Source: Hymenobacter metallicola (lineage in GTDB: Bacteria; Bacteroidota; Bacteroidia; Cytophagales; Hymenobacteraceae). Taken from it: a stretch of DNA of 64,000 nucleotides. A program made the translations under genes and the position numbers. Positions 1-8,951 of this stretch are shown one piece after another (position 1 is the stretch's first letter; the number at the start of each line of letters is the position of its first letter). The stretch lies in the NCBI RefSeq assembly GCF_004745645.1, contig NZ_SRMB01000008.1:1-64000 (forward strand), given 5' to 3'. Under the pieces are notes generated by a model. It was given only the letters and a program-made list of their open reading frames with translations. It was not told the origin of the DNA and made no database searches.

Positions 1-1
1 C

Positions 2-94
2 GATTTTAGCTTGCCCGAACACATTGCTGCCGGCGAAATGCACCCCTTGCGCAACCCCGCCAGCTGGGAAGAACGGCTGGCCGAATTTCCTTAG
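2..94 (+). CDS. C-terminal end of a truncated unknown protein
   Basis: An open frame enters from the left edge and ends at TAG (92-94), giving about 30 residues ending EERLAEFP. The acidic, Leu/Glu/Ala-rich composition and GC-rich codons resemble a real C-terminus, but too little is present to name a family. It converges with the minus-strand rep gene across about 500 bp without a gene. Confidence 0.4.
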   Translation, partial: DFSLPEHIAAGEMHPLRNPASWEERLAEFP

Positions 95-601
95 CGTTGT
101 TTTCCGTTCCTACTCTAGTGGAACCCCGAGTACGAGTCACCAGCTGCTGCGCAGGACGCCGTATGCCAAACAGGATGAAGTACAAGTAGCTGGAACGTAT
201 ACCAAAAGAAGAGAACAAAGAGGTAAAAGAGCACAGAATCGGAGCAGCTTAAATAAGCACAAATTGGTATAAAAAGGCCCCTTCCAGATATGGTTTTGTA
301 CTAATTTATACTTTTTAGAACAGCCCATTATAACTTCTTCCTCTATATACCAATCACCTTTCCTGAGCCTACCCGTCAGGGGGCGGTGAGAGGGGCTTGG
401 GAAAGGCCTTTTTAGTCGCTCCAAGCCATTTTCCGGTAGGTGCTGAAACCCCAAAAGCATTTGAATGCCGGGTCTGGCAGAGGCCTGCTTTGGGCCTGTA
501 GCGGGGCCTGCGGCGTCAGATGCCGTCACCGGATAATACAAGTCCCGCCGCGACCTGCGGTATACTCCCCTCCCCTGCCCTACGGCCCGGTGGCTGCCGG
601 C
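95..601. other. Intergenic stretch, no gene seen
   Basis: Between the truncated plus-strand gene and the stop of rep. Open frames here have low-complexity or unlikely translations. No hairpin, repeat or promoter could be supported. It is locally AT-richer at 230-330. Confidence 0.5.
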
Positions 602-1648
602 TTACTTAAGAACCGGATACAGGCCCGGAAACTCCGTTTTGAGCAGGTTCACGGTGGCTCCACCCAGGTTATCGAAGACCTTGTTGCCGGCCTCAAAGTC
701 GCGCAGCAGCGGGTGGGTGGCTTTCATCAGGCGGGCAATTTTGACTTCGTCATCGCCCACAAAATCGAGCACGTGCTGAATCTGGGCGGCCGTGATGCGC
801 AGCTTCTGCAGCCGGGTGACGATGCGCTGCTGCAGCGTGGGCAGCTCGGCCTGCAGGGGCAGGGCCATCTGCTGCTCCGCGCCCGCGCGGGCGGCCCGGG
901 GGGCTTTGCGCGCGGCGGCCACGGGCGCATCCTGCTCCCCATCCAGCTGGGCCAGGGGCTTGGGAATCACGAAGCGGACGCTCTTGACCTTTTTGCCCTC
1001 CTTGATGGGCTCGTAGGACACGACCCAGCCCAGGGAGTGCAGCTCGCGCAGGGCCGGTTCGAGCACGTAGCGCTTAAAGTCGTAAAACAGGGTGTAGGTC
1101 ACGTCGTTGTCGTCGCCGAGCACCTGCTTGCGCAGCATGTCGAAGTCGACTTCCCACAGGCCTACGTCGTCCCAGGACTTGAGCAGCCAGTAAAGCCGGT
1201 GGGCATGGGCGGACTTGAGCGTGAGCAGGGTCTCAATCTCGACGTGGGTGTACTGCTCGGCCAGCTGCAGCAGAAACGGCTTGATCTCGGGGGCAAAGTT
1301 GCCGGTCAGGTACCCCGTGCCCTCGTTCAGGTCGATGTAGCTGATGATGGAGTAGGCCGTGAAGCGCTTCTTGTTGCCGTTCTGCGACTCGATGCTGACG
1401 ACCTTGGACATAAGGCTCTTGCAGGCATCCCGAATGGTCTCGTAGACGCTGCCGCCCTTCTTCTGGGTCATGACCCGGCTCAGGGGAATGGAAATGCCGG
1501 GCAGCTCGGTCTGGTCCTGGTGAATGCAGCCCAGGGCCAGGGCGAAGATGCGGGCCTCCACATGGGTGAGCTTCAGCGGGGCCCGCACCAGGGCATTGGC
1601 CTGGTAGGCCCGGGGGTAGAGCGCGGGAACGACAGCAGCAGGCAGCAT
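602..1648 (-). CDS. rep: Plasmid replication initiator protein (Rep_3/RepB type)
   Basis: A 348-residue protein with the layout of iteron-binding Rep_3 initiators. The first winged-helix half (about 20-150) contains KLTHVEARIFALAL, a helix before SIPLSRVM, and the ETIRDACKSLMSKVV helix. The second half (about 150-250) contains HAHRLYWLLKSW and FKRYVLEPALREL, and is followed by a basic Ala/Arg linker and a C-terminal tail. Such proteins bind direct repeats at the origin as monomers, and dimers often repress their own gene. An array of 18-bp direct repeats and an inverted half-site pair lie just upstream of the ATG, which fits that system. The start at 1648 precedes the conserved region with no better downstream Met. 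Confidence 0.93.
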   Translation of the reverse strand: MLPAAVVPALYPRAYQANALVRAPLKLTHVEARIFALALGCIHQDQTELPGISIPLSRVMTQKKGGSVYETIRDACKSLMSKVVSIESQNGNKKRFTAYSIISYIDLNEGTGYLTGNFAPEIKPFLLQLAEQYTHVEIETLLTLKSAHAHRLYWLLKSWDDVGLWEVDFDMLRKQVLGDDNDVTYTLFYDFKRYVLEPALRELHSLGWVVSYEPIKEGKKVKSVRFVIPKPLAQLDGEQDAPVAAARKAPRAARAGAEQQMALPLQAELPTLQQRIVTRLQKLRITAAQIQHVLDFVGDDEVKIARLMKATHPLLRDFEAGNKVFDNLGGATVNLLKTEFPGLYPVLK

Positions 1649-1681
1649 AGGCTACGGGGTCAGGCAAAGGGGACAAGGAAC

Positions 1682-1689
1682 GAATATAG
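1682..1689 (-). promoter_or_regulatory. Possible -7 box of rep
   Basis: On the minus strand this reads TATATTCG, one mismatch from the Bacteroidota -7 consensus TAnnTTTG, about 33 bp before the rep ATG. No clear -33 TTG is seen. The dyad at 1698-1722 would cover the upstream promoter half. Confidence 0.35.
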
Positions 1690-1697
1690 CCGCATCA

Positions 1698-1722
1698 GCG
1701 TGAAAACCTACGGCCTTCACGC
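1698..1722. promoter_or_regulatory. Inverted repeat operator upstream of rep
   Basis: GCGTGAA (1698-1704) and TTCACGC (1716-1722) form a perfect 7-bp dyad with an 11-bp spacer. Each arm equals the TTCACGC half of the iterons. In characterised Rep_3 plasmids such a dyad near the rep promoter binds Rep dimers and represses rep. The same role is inferred here. Confidence 0.65.
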
Positions 1723-1737
1723 AAAAGAATTCTCAGG

Positions 1738-2034
1738 GTGCCATTTTTCACGCAGATCGCCCGGGCAGAACCCGGTGCCGTTTTTCACGCAGGTACGGGC
1801 CCGCGGCGGGTGCTGCTTTTCACGCAGATAAGGCCCGGAGCCCACCCGGGCAGTGCCATTTTTCACGCAGATGTCCGCGGGCCTGTCCGTGCCTTCTTTC
1901 ACGCAGATGGTGCCATTTTTCACGCAGGGGTGCCGTTTTTCACGCTGCAGAGTGCCATTTTTCACGCAGATGGTGCCGTTTTTCACGCTGCAGAGTGCCA
2001 TTTTTCACGCAGCAGAGTGCCGTTTTTCACGCAG
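1738..2034 (+). repeat. Iteron array: eleven direct 18-bp repeats
   Basis: Copies of GTGCCATTTTTCACGCAG (variants GTGCCG, CACGCTG) start at 1738, 1775, 1810, 1853, 1889, 1910, 1930, 1952, 1973, 1995 and 2017. The last seven are spaced 20-22 bp, about two helical turns; the first four are 35-43 bp apart. The copies at 1810 and 1889 are the most divergent. This is a typical Rep-binding iteron array adjoining the rep gene and an AT-rich tract, so it marks the replication origin. Confidence 0.9.
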
Positions 2035-2049
2035 AAAACCCGTGCAAAT

Positions 2050-2145
2050 AATTGACTTTCATAGCCTTACGCCTCCCTGAATATAGAATAGTAAAGAATA
2101 GCTTTAGAAGACAGAAGAAGTTCGGGCTTTTTTTGAAAAAAGAAG
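2050..2145. other. AT-rich tract beside the iterons (probable unwinding region)
   Basis: Directly beyond the last iteron the GC-rich DNA gives way to an AT-rich stretch with TATAGAATAGTAAAGAATAG, then runs of T and A near 2130-2145. Its position next to an iteron array matches the duplex unwinding element of theta-replicating plasmids. The assignment rests on composition and position only. Confidence 0.45.
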
Positions 2146-2277
2146 GTGCCCTGGTCTAGAGCTGCCCACCGGCAGCGGGCTTGGAAAAAGGCTTTTAAAG
2201 GGTTGTGCCATCAGCATTTACGGCGCGGACGAAGCGAAAGAAATATGCGGCGCGGACGATATAATCTCTCCGGGCAT

Positions 2278-2295
2278 CTGCGTGAAAAATGGCAC
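2278..2295 (-). repeat. Inverted iteron copy
   Basis: Reads CTGCGTGAAAAATGGCAC on the plus strand, the exact reverse complement of the main iteron. It lies about 240 bp past the array and is probably an additional Rep binding site. Confidence 0.7.
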
Positions 2296-2334
2296 CGCCC
2301 GGGCAGGTCTCACCCCGGACCCTCTGCTTTTCAT

Positions 2335-2352
2335 CTACGTGAAAAATGGCAC
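2335..2352 (-). repeat. Second inverted iteron copy
   Basis: Reads CTACGTGAAAAATGGCAC on the plus strand, one base from the iteron complement. With the copy at 2278 it forms a small inverted group 57 bp apart. Confidence 0.65.
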
Positions 2353-4258
2353 TGTATGCTGCAGGTCATACAGCGCATACGCAGCTTTCGGCACCGGGAG
2401 GGTAGCAGCTTCGTAAGTCGCTTTCCCGACAGCTTGAAAGACTCATGCCTGCACTTCTTCCCGGCACGGTCTATCTTCCCTTGCTTTCAAGAGTCCACTC
2501 GTCCTAGCTCGCTGCATCCGCATTGAGAAGTGGGAAGTTCAGCCCTAGGCCTTCTCCGTGATCGTTTGCTACCGCAGCCATCCGAATGTACAGCAGCTGA
2601 CAGGAAGTGCCGATACCGGGGAGTAGCTCACTGCCGGAGCCGCTGAGCTTCTGCCTTTACCTGGTACTACCTGGAGCACAATGGGCACCACACCCGTCAA
2701 GTCTTAGCCTTCCGTAGGCGTATCGGCCTACCGGTATGCGCTGAGCTTTGCCCTTTTACCCGGGGTGCTCACGGCCCTACTCGATTCAGCAAGTGCTGGT
2801 CTTCAATGCAGATCCGTTCCAGGCCACGGGCAAGCCGATGAACGCTACGAGGAACCTATACGCTATAGCTAGCCAGGACAAGGGCCCACCCGCCGGGTTG
2901 CGTCACGACACTTATACCTGTGTAGTTGCGCGATTCCGGGTGCTTATCTTGCCACCTTCTACTCCTACCAGATTATCTATCAGGTCCCTCTCCAAGATTC
3001 GGTTAGCCATCTACCGAATGGGGGCTTTTTGAGAGACTATATTTCCCGGGCCATGCACTTTCCCCGCTCCGGGGGATCTGCTGGCCTACCTACCCGGGGA
3101 CGATTTGCGTGTTCTTGCCTGCCCGTAGAGCGGCCCTGCTACCCCCATTCGTGTATTACCGGGCTTAGCCTGGAAACGAGGCGGGCTGATGGCGGAGCTG
3201 CCCCTACGGGTGGGACCAGCCGCGGCCAAGCTGACGAAAGCGAAACGGCGGGAATTCGCTCCGTAACCGAATTTTCCCGGAGAGTGACACACTGGCGGGC
3301 GTAAACCCGTACCTGACGAGCCACCCCTTGCGGTGCTGTAGGAATCAAAATCGGGGAACATGGGAGGGGGCATTGCGCAGGATGCAGACGTCTTCCCAGC
3401 TCAATTCTCCCTCTACATAGCGCGCGTACAGTTGCCGGGCATAGCGGCTCCCGTGGCGATACAAACTGGGGTTGGCCACTTGCATCTGCTGCAAAATATA
3501 GGCCCGCTGTTGCGGCGTTTGCGCACTCGGCCCCGAGGGTTGTAGGAGTATACCATGAATACCAGGGATACAATACCGAAATAAGCCCTAGCCAAGGTCC
3601 GCATTCGGCCGCTATGCACGTAAACACGGCTGCGTAGTTGAACCACACTCGAGAAGCCTACAGCTGTATCGCCTCCCCTGTACGGGGACGTGCATCCAAG
3701 GGGCAGCAGGCCTAACAATTTCGGACGAAGGACGTCTTTGCTTCGAAATAGTATATATGGCCGGGACAAGTTAAGTGTGACCGAAGCCACGCAATGGGGT
3801 TGAAAGCCTGCCCAGGCGGCAAGAAGTGATTTTCCGATACTGATTTCGCCCTCATAGTGGCGGCTACGTCACTGGTCCCATTGCAACTAACAGAAGCAAC
3901 GCTCGTCCACCCAGCGGATAGGCAGGGACTGAAAGACGCCTCTGTCAGTGAGCCCGGGCGCGATTTCCAGCCGTCAGCCGCACTCTTTTGGGGGCCGGTC
4001 CGCTGAGACATTCAAATGTCCTCGTAGGAGTAATTTGTAGGGCCCTTAGCACGCGTAGCAACAGATGAAGTGCATTGCTTTCAGGGCGCAGCGCTTGGGT
4101 CTGAAATCCATCGTGGTAGCTTACGCCGTTTGTTGTGCGATGCCCCGCTGGTTTGGGCGGCCCTGCCAGAAGGAGTAGATGTCCTTCTTCTGTCCGTCAT
4201 TCCCAGCCACCCCAGTCAGCTACAGGCCACACTTGCTTTTCTCTAATACCACCCATAC
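2353..4258. other. About 1.9 kb with no intact gene
   Basis: No open frame here gives a convincing protein. Frames are short, start and stop erratically and lack recognisable motifs. One minus-strand fragment (3345-3587) looks like decayed coding DNA. The stretch probably holds remnants of genes lost between the origin and the first susC operon. Confidence 0.5.
3345..3587 (-). pseudogene. Fragment of an unidentified gene (no start codon)
   Basis: The minus-strand frame ending at TGA (3345-3347) is open for about 80 codons back to a TAG at 3588-3590, and has no good start. The C-terminal part (SLYRHGSRYARQLYARYVEG, then ELSWEDVCILRN) has normal amino-acid balance and helical character, unlike surrounding frames. 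It looks like the 3' end of a gene whose 5' part is gone. Family unknown. Confidence 0.3.
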
Positions 4259-7200
4259 ATGAGATTATCGCTACTCATTGCCTCTCTTTCTTTGTTATCC
4301 TCATCTGCCCTAGCTCAGAAACTCATCGGACAGGTTGTAGATAGTGCCTCGTCACAACCAATTCCGGGTGCCACCGTGCAGGTAAAACGCACGCAGGCGG
4401 GCACGCTCACGAATGCTGCGGGCACGTTCACGCTAACCAATCTGCAGCCAGGCGACACCCTGGTTTTTGCGAGCCTGGGCTACCAAGCGCAGAAAATCCA
4501 GTACACGGATCAACCCGGCCTGGCGGTGAAATTGGTGGCGGGCCTTGCCCTTAACGAGGTCGTCGTGACGGCCCTGGGCCTGGAGCGCAACGCCCAGAGC
4601 CTGGGCTACGCGGTGCAGAAGGTGGAGGGCCGCCTGGTCAGCGAGGTAAAGGCGCCCAACTTTCTCGACAATCTGGCGGGCAAAGTCGCGGGCGTTATGG
4701 TAACGGCCGGTTCAACGGGGGTGGGGGCGTCGTCGCGCATTACCATCCGGGGCGAATCGTCTTTTACCAACAACAACCCTCTGTTTGTGGTCGACGGCAT
4801 TGTGATAAACAACGCCACGGTGGTCAACCGGGTCAACGACGACGCCAACGGGTTTCAGGAAATCGACTTCGGCAACGGGGCGATGGAAATCAACCCCGAC
4901 GACGTGGCGTCGGTGTCGGTGCTGAAAGGGCCCAGCGCGGCGGCGCTCTACGGAACCCGGGCCTCCAATGGGGTCATCCTGATTACGACCAAAGACGGTT
5001 CGTCGGCGGGCAAGGGCATTGGCGTGAGCTTCAACAGCACCTTCTACGCCGAGCGGCCGTTTCAGCTGCCCCGCTTTCAGAACAGCTACGGGCAGGGCAA
5101 CAGCGGAGCGTTCAAGTACGGCAACGGCCTGGGCGGGGGCATCAACGACAACATCTCGTACAGCTACGGCCCGAGGCTGGACGCAGGCCTGCTGATTCCG
5201 CAGTACGACAGCCCGGTGACCCTGCCCGACGGCCGGGTGGTGCGCGGCGCCGATACGGGGCTCTACAGCGGCCTGCCCATCACCCCGACGCCGTTTGTGG
5301 CGCACCCCGATAACCTGAAGGATTTTTACCGGACAGGGCGTACGGCCATCAACAACCTGGCGGTGGCGGGCGACTACGCGAAAGGCAGCTACCGCCTCTC
5401 GTTCACCGACCTCAACAGCCAGTCGATTATCCCGGGGGTGGACCTGCAGCGCAAAACGCTGGCCGCCCGGCTGCAGTTTGACCCGATCCGGCGGCTGAAG
5501 TTCAGCTCCTCGCTCAACTACATCAACAGCGGCAGCGCCAACCGCCCCGCGACCAAGTACGGTTCGGAAAACACCAACTACGCCCTGAGTGCCTGGCTGG
5601 GCCGGCAAACCGACATCAACCCCATGAAGCAGTACTGGCAGCCGGGGCTGGAGGGCATCCAGCAGTTTTCCTACAACTACACCTTCTTCGACAACCCGTA
5701 TTTCACCCTCTACGAGAACCGCAATTCGTTTACCCGCGACCGGCTTATCGGCAACCTGGCCCTGACGGCCGAGCTGGCCAATAGCCTAACGCTGCTGGTG
5801 CGCAGCAGCATGGATTATTCCAACGAGAACCGCCAGTTTCGGCGGGCCTTCAGCAGCAACCGCTTCAAGAACGGCGCCTACGCCGAGAACGGCGTTTTTT
5901 TCCGGGAAATCAACACCGACTTCCTGCTGAACTACGCCCGCAGCCTGGGCCCGGTGTCGCTCGACGTGTCGGCCGGGGGCAACCGCATGGACCAGCTAGC
6001 CTCGTTCGACCAGTACCAGGCCCTGACGCTGGCGCAGCCGGGCGTGTTCAAGCTCACCAACGCCGCCTCCCCGGTAGAAGTCTACCAGCAGAGCGGCCGC
6101 AAGCGCATTAACAGCCTGTACGCCCTGGCCAAGCTGGGGTATAAAGACCTCGTGTTTGTCGACATCACCGGGCGCAACGACTGGTCGAGCGCCCTGGCGA
6201 CGCCCACGTCGACGGCCAATACGTCCTTTTTCTACCCGTCGGTATCGGCCAGCTGGGTGCTGTCGAACCAGTTCCGGCTGCCCACGGTCGTGTCCTTTGC
6301 CAAAGTGCGGGCCAGCGCCGCCAACGTCGGCAACGACACCGGGCCGTACCAGACGGCGGGGGTATTTACCGCCCGCAACCCGGTGTTTTCGCAGCCGGCG
6401 TTCAGCGAGCAGAGCACCATTGCCAACACCAACCTGAAACCGGAGTCGAGCACCTCGCTGGAAGCCGGCGCGGACGTGCGCTTCCTCAACGACCGACTGG
6501 GTTTCGACCTGACCTACTACGACGCGCGCACCCGCAACCAGATTCTGTCGCTGCCCATTGCCGTTTCGACGGGCTACAGCGAGCGGGTCATCAACGGCGG
6601 GGAAGTACGCTCGCGGGGCATCGAGGCGGTGGTCAACGCCACGCCCGTGCTGACGAACCGCTTCCGCTGGAACGTGAGCCTGAACTTCAGCCGCAACCGG
6701 ACCACCGTGGTGTCCTTGCCCGAAGAGGCCGGCACCCTGACGCTGGGCTACAACCGCATCTACGACAACGTGAACCAGACCGTGTGGTACCAGGTGCGGC
6801 AGGGCGACCGGATGGGCGACATGTGGGGCACAGGCTACCTGCGCAACGCGCAGGGTGAGTTCATCGTGGGCAGCAACGGGCAGTACATTGCCGACAACGC
6901 CCTCAAGAAGCTGGGCAACTACAACCCCGACTTCATGGTGGGGCTGTCCAACCAGTTCAGCTACCGGAACTGGAACGCGGGCTTCTTGCTCGACTGGCGG
7001 CAGGGCGGCATCCTGGTATCGCGCACGCTGGCCCTGGCCGGCGTGGCGGGGCAGCTGATTGAAACGGCCGATCGGCCCGACGCGGGCATCGTGGCCCCGG
7101 GCGTAGTGAATACCGGCACGGCCGATAACCCGAACTACCAGCCCAATACCCGCGCCATTCCGGCCGAAACCTACTACCGGATGTACTACGACCGCAACCA

Positions 7201-7474
7201 CGAGGAGAATAACACCTACGATGCCTCGTACGTCAAGCTGCGGGAATTCACCATCGGCTACTCGGTGCCCGAAACGGCCTGGCTGGCCAAAAAGCTGCGG
7301 GCGCAGCGCCTGACCGTAGCCCTGATAGGCCGGAACCTGCTGGCCGTGTCGCACATCCCGCACTTCGACCCGGAACAGACCTCGTTCCAGCAAAATCAGC
7401 TGCAGACCGGCGTCGAGGACATGAGCTACCCCACCACCCGCAACGTGGGCGTGAAGCTCAGTGCGAACTTCTAA
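4259..7474 (+). CDS. susC: SusC/RagA-type TonB-linked outer membrane transporter
   Basis: A 1071-residue protein: signal peptide to about residue 19 (SSALAQ), carboxypeptidase-regulatory-like domain (about 20-95, PIPGATVQVKRTQAGTLTN), TonB plug (about 105-230, with LFVVDGIVINN and ALYGTRASNGVILITT), then a long beta-barrel ending in NVGVKLSANF. These proteins import large ligands across the outer membrane with a SusD lid lipoprotein, which follows 18 bp downstream. A symporter and a phosphoesterase complete the operon. The ligand is not evident: no glycoside hydrolase or protease accompanies this pair. Confidence 0.95.
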   Translation: MRLSLLIASLSLLSSSALAQKLIGQVVDSASSQPIPGATVQVKRTQAGTLTNAAGTFTLTNLQPGDTLVFASLGYQAQKIQYTDQPGLAVKLVAGLALNEVVVTALGLERNAQSLGYAVQKVEGRLVSEVKAPNFLDNLAGKVAGVMVTAGSTGVGASSRITIRGESSFTNNNPLFVVDGIVINNATVVNRVNDDANGFQEIDFGNGAMEINPDDVASVSVLKGPSAAALYGTRASNGVILITTKDGSSAGKGIGVSFNSTFYAERPFQLPRFQNSYGQGNSGAFKYGNGLGGGINDNISYSYGPRLDAGLLIPQYDSPVTLPDGRVVRGADTGLYSGLPITPTPFVAHPDNLKDFYRTGRTAINNLAVAGDYAKGSYRLSFTDLNSQSIIPGVDLQRKTLAARLQFDPIRRLKFSSSLNYINSGSANRPATKYGSENTNYALSAWLGRQTDINPMKQYWQPGLEGIQQFSYNYTFFDNPYFTLYENRNSFTRDRLIGNLALTAELANSLTLLVRSSMDYSNENRQFRRAFSSNRFKNGAYAENGVFFREINTDFLLNYARSLGPVSLDVSAGGNRMDQLASFDQYQALTLAQPGVFKLTNAASPVEVYQQSGRKRINSLYALAKLGYKDLVFVDITGRNDWSSALATPTSTANTSFFYPSVSASWVLSNQFRLPTVVSFAKVRASAANVGNDTGPYQTAGVFTARNPVFSQPAFSEQSTIANTNLKPESSTSLEAGADVRFLNDRLGFDLTYYDARTRNQILSLPIAVSTGYSERVINGGEVRSRGIEAVVNATPVLTNRFRWNVSLNFSRNRTTVVSLPEEAGTLTLGYNRIYDNVNQTVWYQVRQGDRMGDMWGTGYLRNAQGEFIVGSNGQYIADNALKKLGNYNPDFMVGLSNQFSYRNWNAGFLLDWRQGGILVSRTLALAGVAGQLIETADRPDAGIVAPGVVNTGTADNPNYQPNTRAIPAETYYRMYYDRNHEENNTYDASYVKLREFTIGYSVPETAWLAKKLRAQRLTVALIGRNLLAVSHIPHFDPEQTSFQQNQLQTGVEDMSYPTTRNVGVKLSANF

Positions 7475-7492
7475 GCCCTACCACACCCGTAC

Positions 7493-8941
7493 ATGAAACG
7501 CAAATTATACAGCCTGCTGCTGCTGACCGCCCTGGCCGCCTTCCTGCCCGGCTGCACGGACAACTTCGAGGAACTCAACACGAACCCCAACGCGCCGGTC
7601 GACGTGCAACCCTCGCTGCTGCTGCGCAAAATCATCTTCGACTACGGCGAGCAGATGTCCTACGAAGGTTTCGTGGCCGGCAACCTGCTAGGGCAGTACT
7701 TCACGGCTGTCGACTTCAACCTCTTCGACCGGCACAGCCTAAGCGAGCCGCAGTACGGCGGCAACCCCTGGCCCTTCCTCTACAGCAACCTGCGCGACAA
7801 CGAGATTCTGCTGCAAAAAGCCCGCTCGAATCCCGCTTTCGGGGTGTACGAAGGCCCGGCCCTGGTCCTGAAAGCTTACCTAGCCGCCGCGCTGACGGAC
7901 CTGTACGGCGACGTGCCCTACAGCCAGGCGCTGCAAGGTAAAACGGGGGTAATTACGCCGGCCTACGACAGCCAGGAATCCATTTACACGGCGCCCGGCG
8001 GCATCCTCGACAACCTCGACAAGGGCATTGCCTCCATCAACAGCTACACCGGCACGACGGTACTCGACGGGGACGTGCTGTACGGGGGCAATCGTAGCAA
8101 GTGGGTGTTGTTTGCCAACTCGCTGAAAATAAAGTGCCTGATGCGCATTTCGCGCAAGGTAGACGTGCAAGCAGCCCTGCAACGCGTCGTCACCGAAGGC
8201 AACTACATTCGGGCGAATGCGGATAATGCTGCCTTCCGGTTCTCGCTGACGCAGCCCAATAACTTCCGGATGGCCACCGCCCGCGTCGGGGATTACAACC
8301 TGTTCATCATGTCCAAAACCAGCGAGGAGCTGCTCGTGGGCCTGAGCGACCCGCGGATGGCGACGTATTTCCGCCCGACGGCGGCCAATCCGGCTATCTA
8401 CCGCGGCCTGCTGAACGGCCCGGATGCCTCCCGGCTCTCGATTTCGGTAGCCGATTACTCGCTGACGGGCACCATCTTCCGGGAAAACGCGGACCGGCTG
8501 TCCGCCAACTACATGACCGCGGCCGAAACCAGCTTCTGGCTGGCCGAAGCCGCCGAGCGGAACCTGCTATCCGCCTCGGCGCGCACCCTGTACGAGCAGG
8601 GCATCACCCAGTCGTTTGCCTACTGGGGCACGGCGTTGCCCGCCGGTTACCTCACCAGCAGCCGGGTGGCGTATGGGCAGAACGGCCAGAACCCCCTCGA
8701 GCAGATCCTGACGCAGAAATGGCTGCACAACCTCAACAACGGCTACGAAGGATGGACCGAGTACCGCCGGACGGGCTTCCCGCGCCTGAAACCGGTGTCG
8801 GCCAGCCTCAACAACGGGCTGATTCCCGTGCGCATGCCCTACCCCGCCACGGAAAGCGCGCTGAACGCGGTGCAATACCAGATAGCGGCCACTACCACCC
8901 AGAACAACAGCATCAACGCGCCCGTATGGTGGGCCCGCTGA
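7493..8941 (+). CDS. susD: SusD/RagB-like outer membrane lipoprotein (SusD-like_2 type)
   Basis: A 482-residue lipoprotein: signal with lipobox LPGC near residue 21, then the FEELNTNPNAP opening typical of the SusD-like_2 branch. A helical SusD core includes YLAAALTDLYGDVPYSQAL and a C-terminal stretch with ILTQKWLHNLNNGYEGWTEY. It forms the lid of the SusC channel encoded just upstream. This branch differs from the classical SusD of the mannan locus in the same window (19835-21307), so the two pairs probably take different ligands. Confidence 0.93.
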   Translation: MKRKLYSLLLLTALAAFLPGCTDNFEELNTNPNAPVDVQPSLLLRKIIFDYGEQMSYEGFVAGNLLGQYFTAVDFNLFDRHSLSEPQYGGNPWPFLYSNLRDNEILLQKARSNPAFGVYEGPALVLKAYLAAALTDLYGDVPYSQALQGKTGVITPAYDSQESIYTAPGGILDNLDKGIASINSYTGTTVLDGDVLYGGNRSKWVLFANSLKIKCLMRISRKVDVQAALQRVVTEGNYIRANADNAAFRFSLTQPNNFRMATARVGDYNLFIMSKTSEELLVGLSDPRMATYFRPTAANPAIYRGLLNGPDASRLSISVADYSLTGTIFRENADRLSANYMTAAETSFWLAEAAERNLLSASARTLYEQGITQSFAYWGTALPAGYLTSSRVAYGQNGQNPLEQILTQKWLHNLNNGYEGWTEYRRTGFPRLKPVSASLNNGLIPVRMPYPATESALNAVQYQIAATTTQNNSINAPVWWAR

Positions 8942-8951
8942 TACCCTCCCT

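Noticed and set aside
440-1831. Plus-strand frame of 463 codons
   Set aside because: Antisense shadow of the rep gene with His/Gln/Gly-rich nonsense composition, typical of high-GC coding DNA.
1717-2001. Minus-strand frame rich in VKNGT repeats
   Set aside because: It is only the translation of the iteron DNA; repeat unit and period match the iterons.
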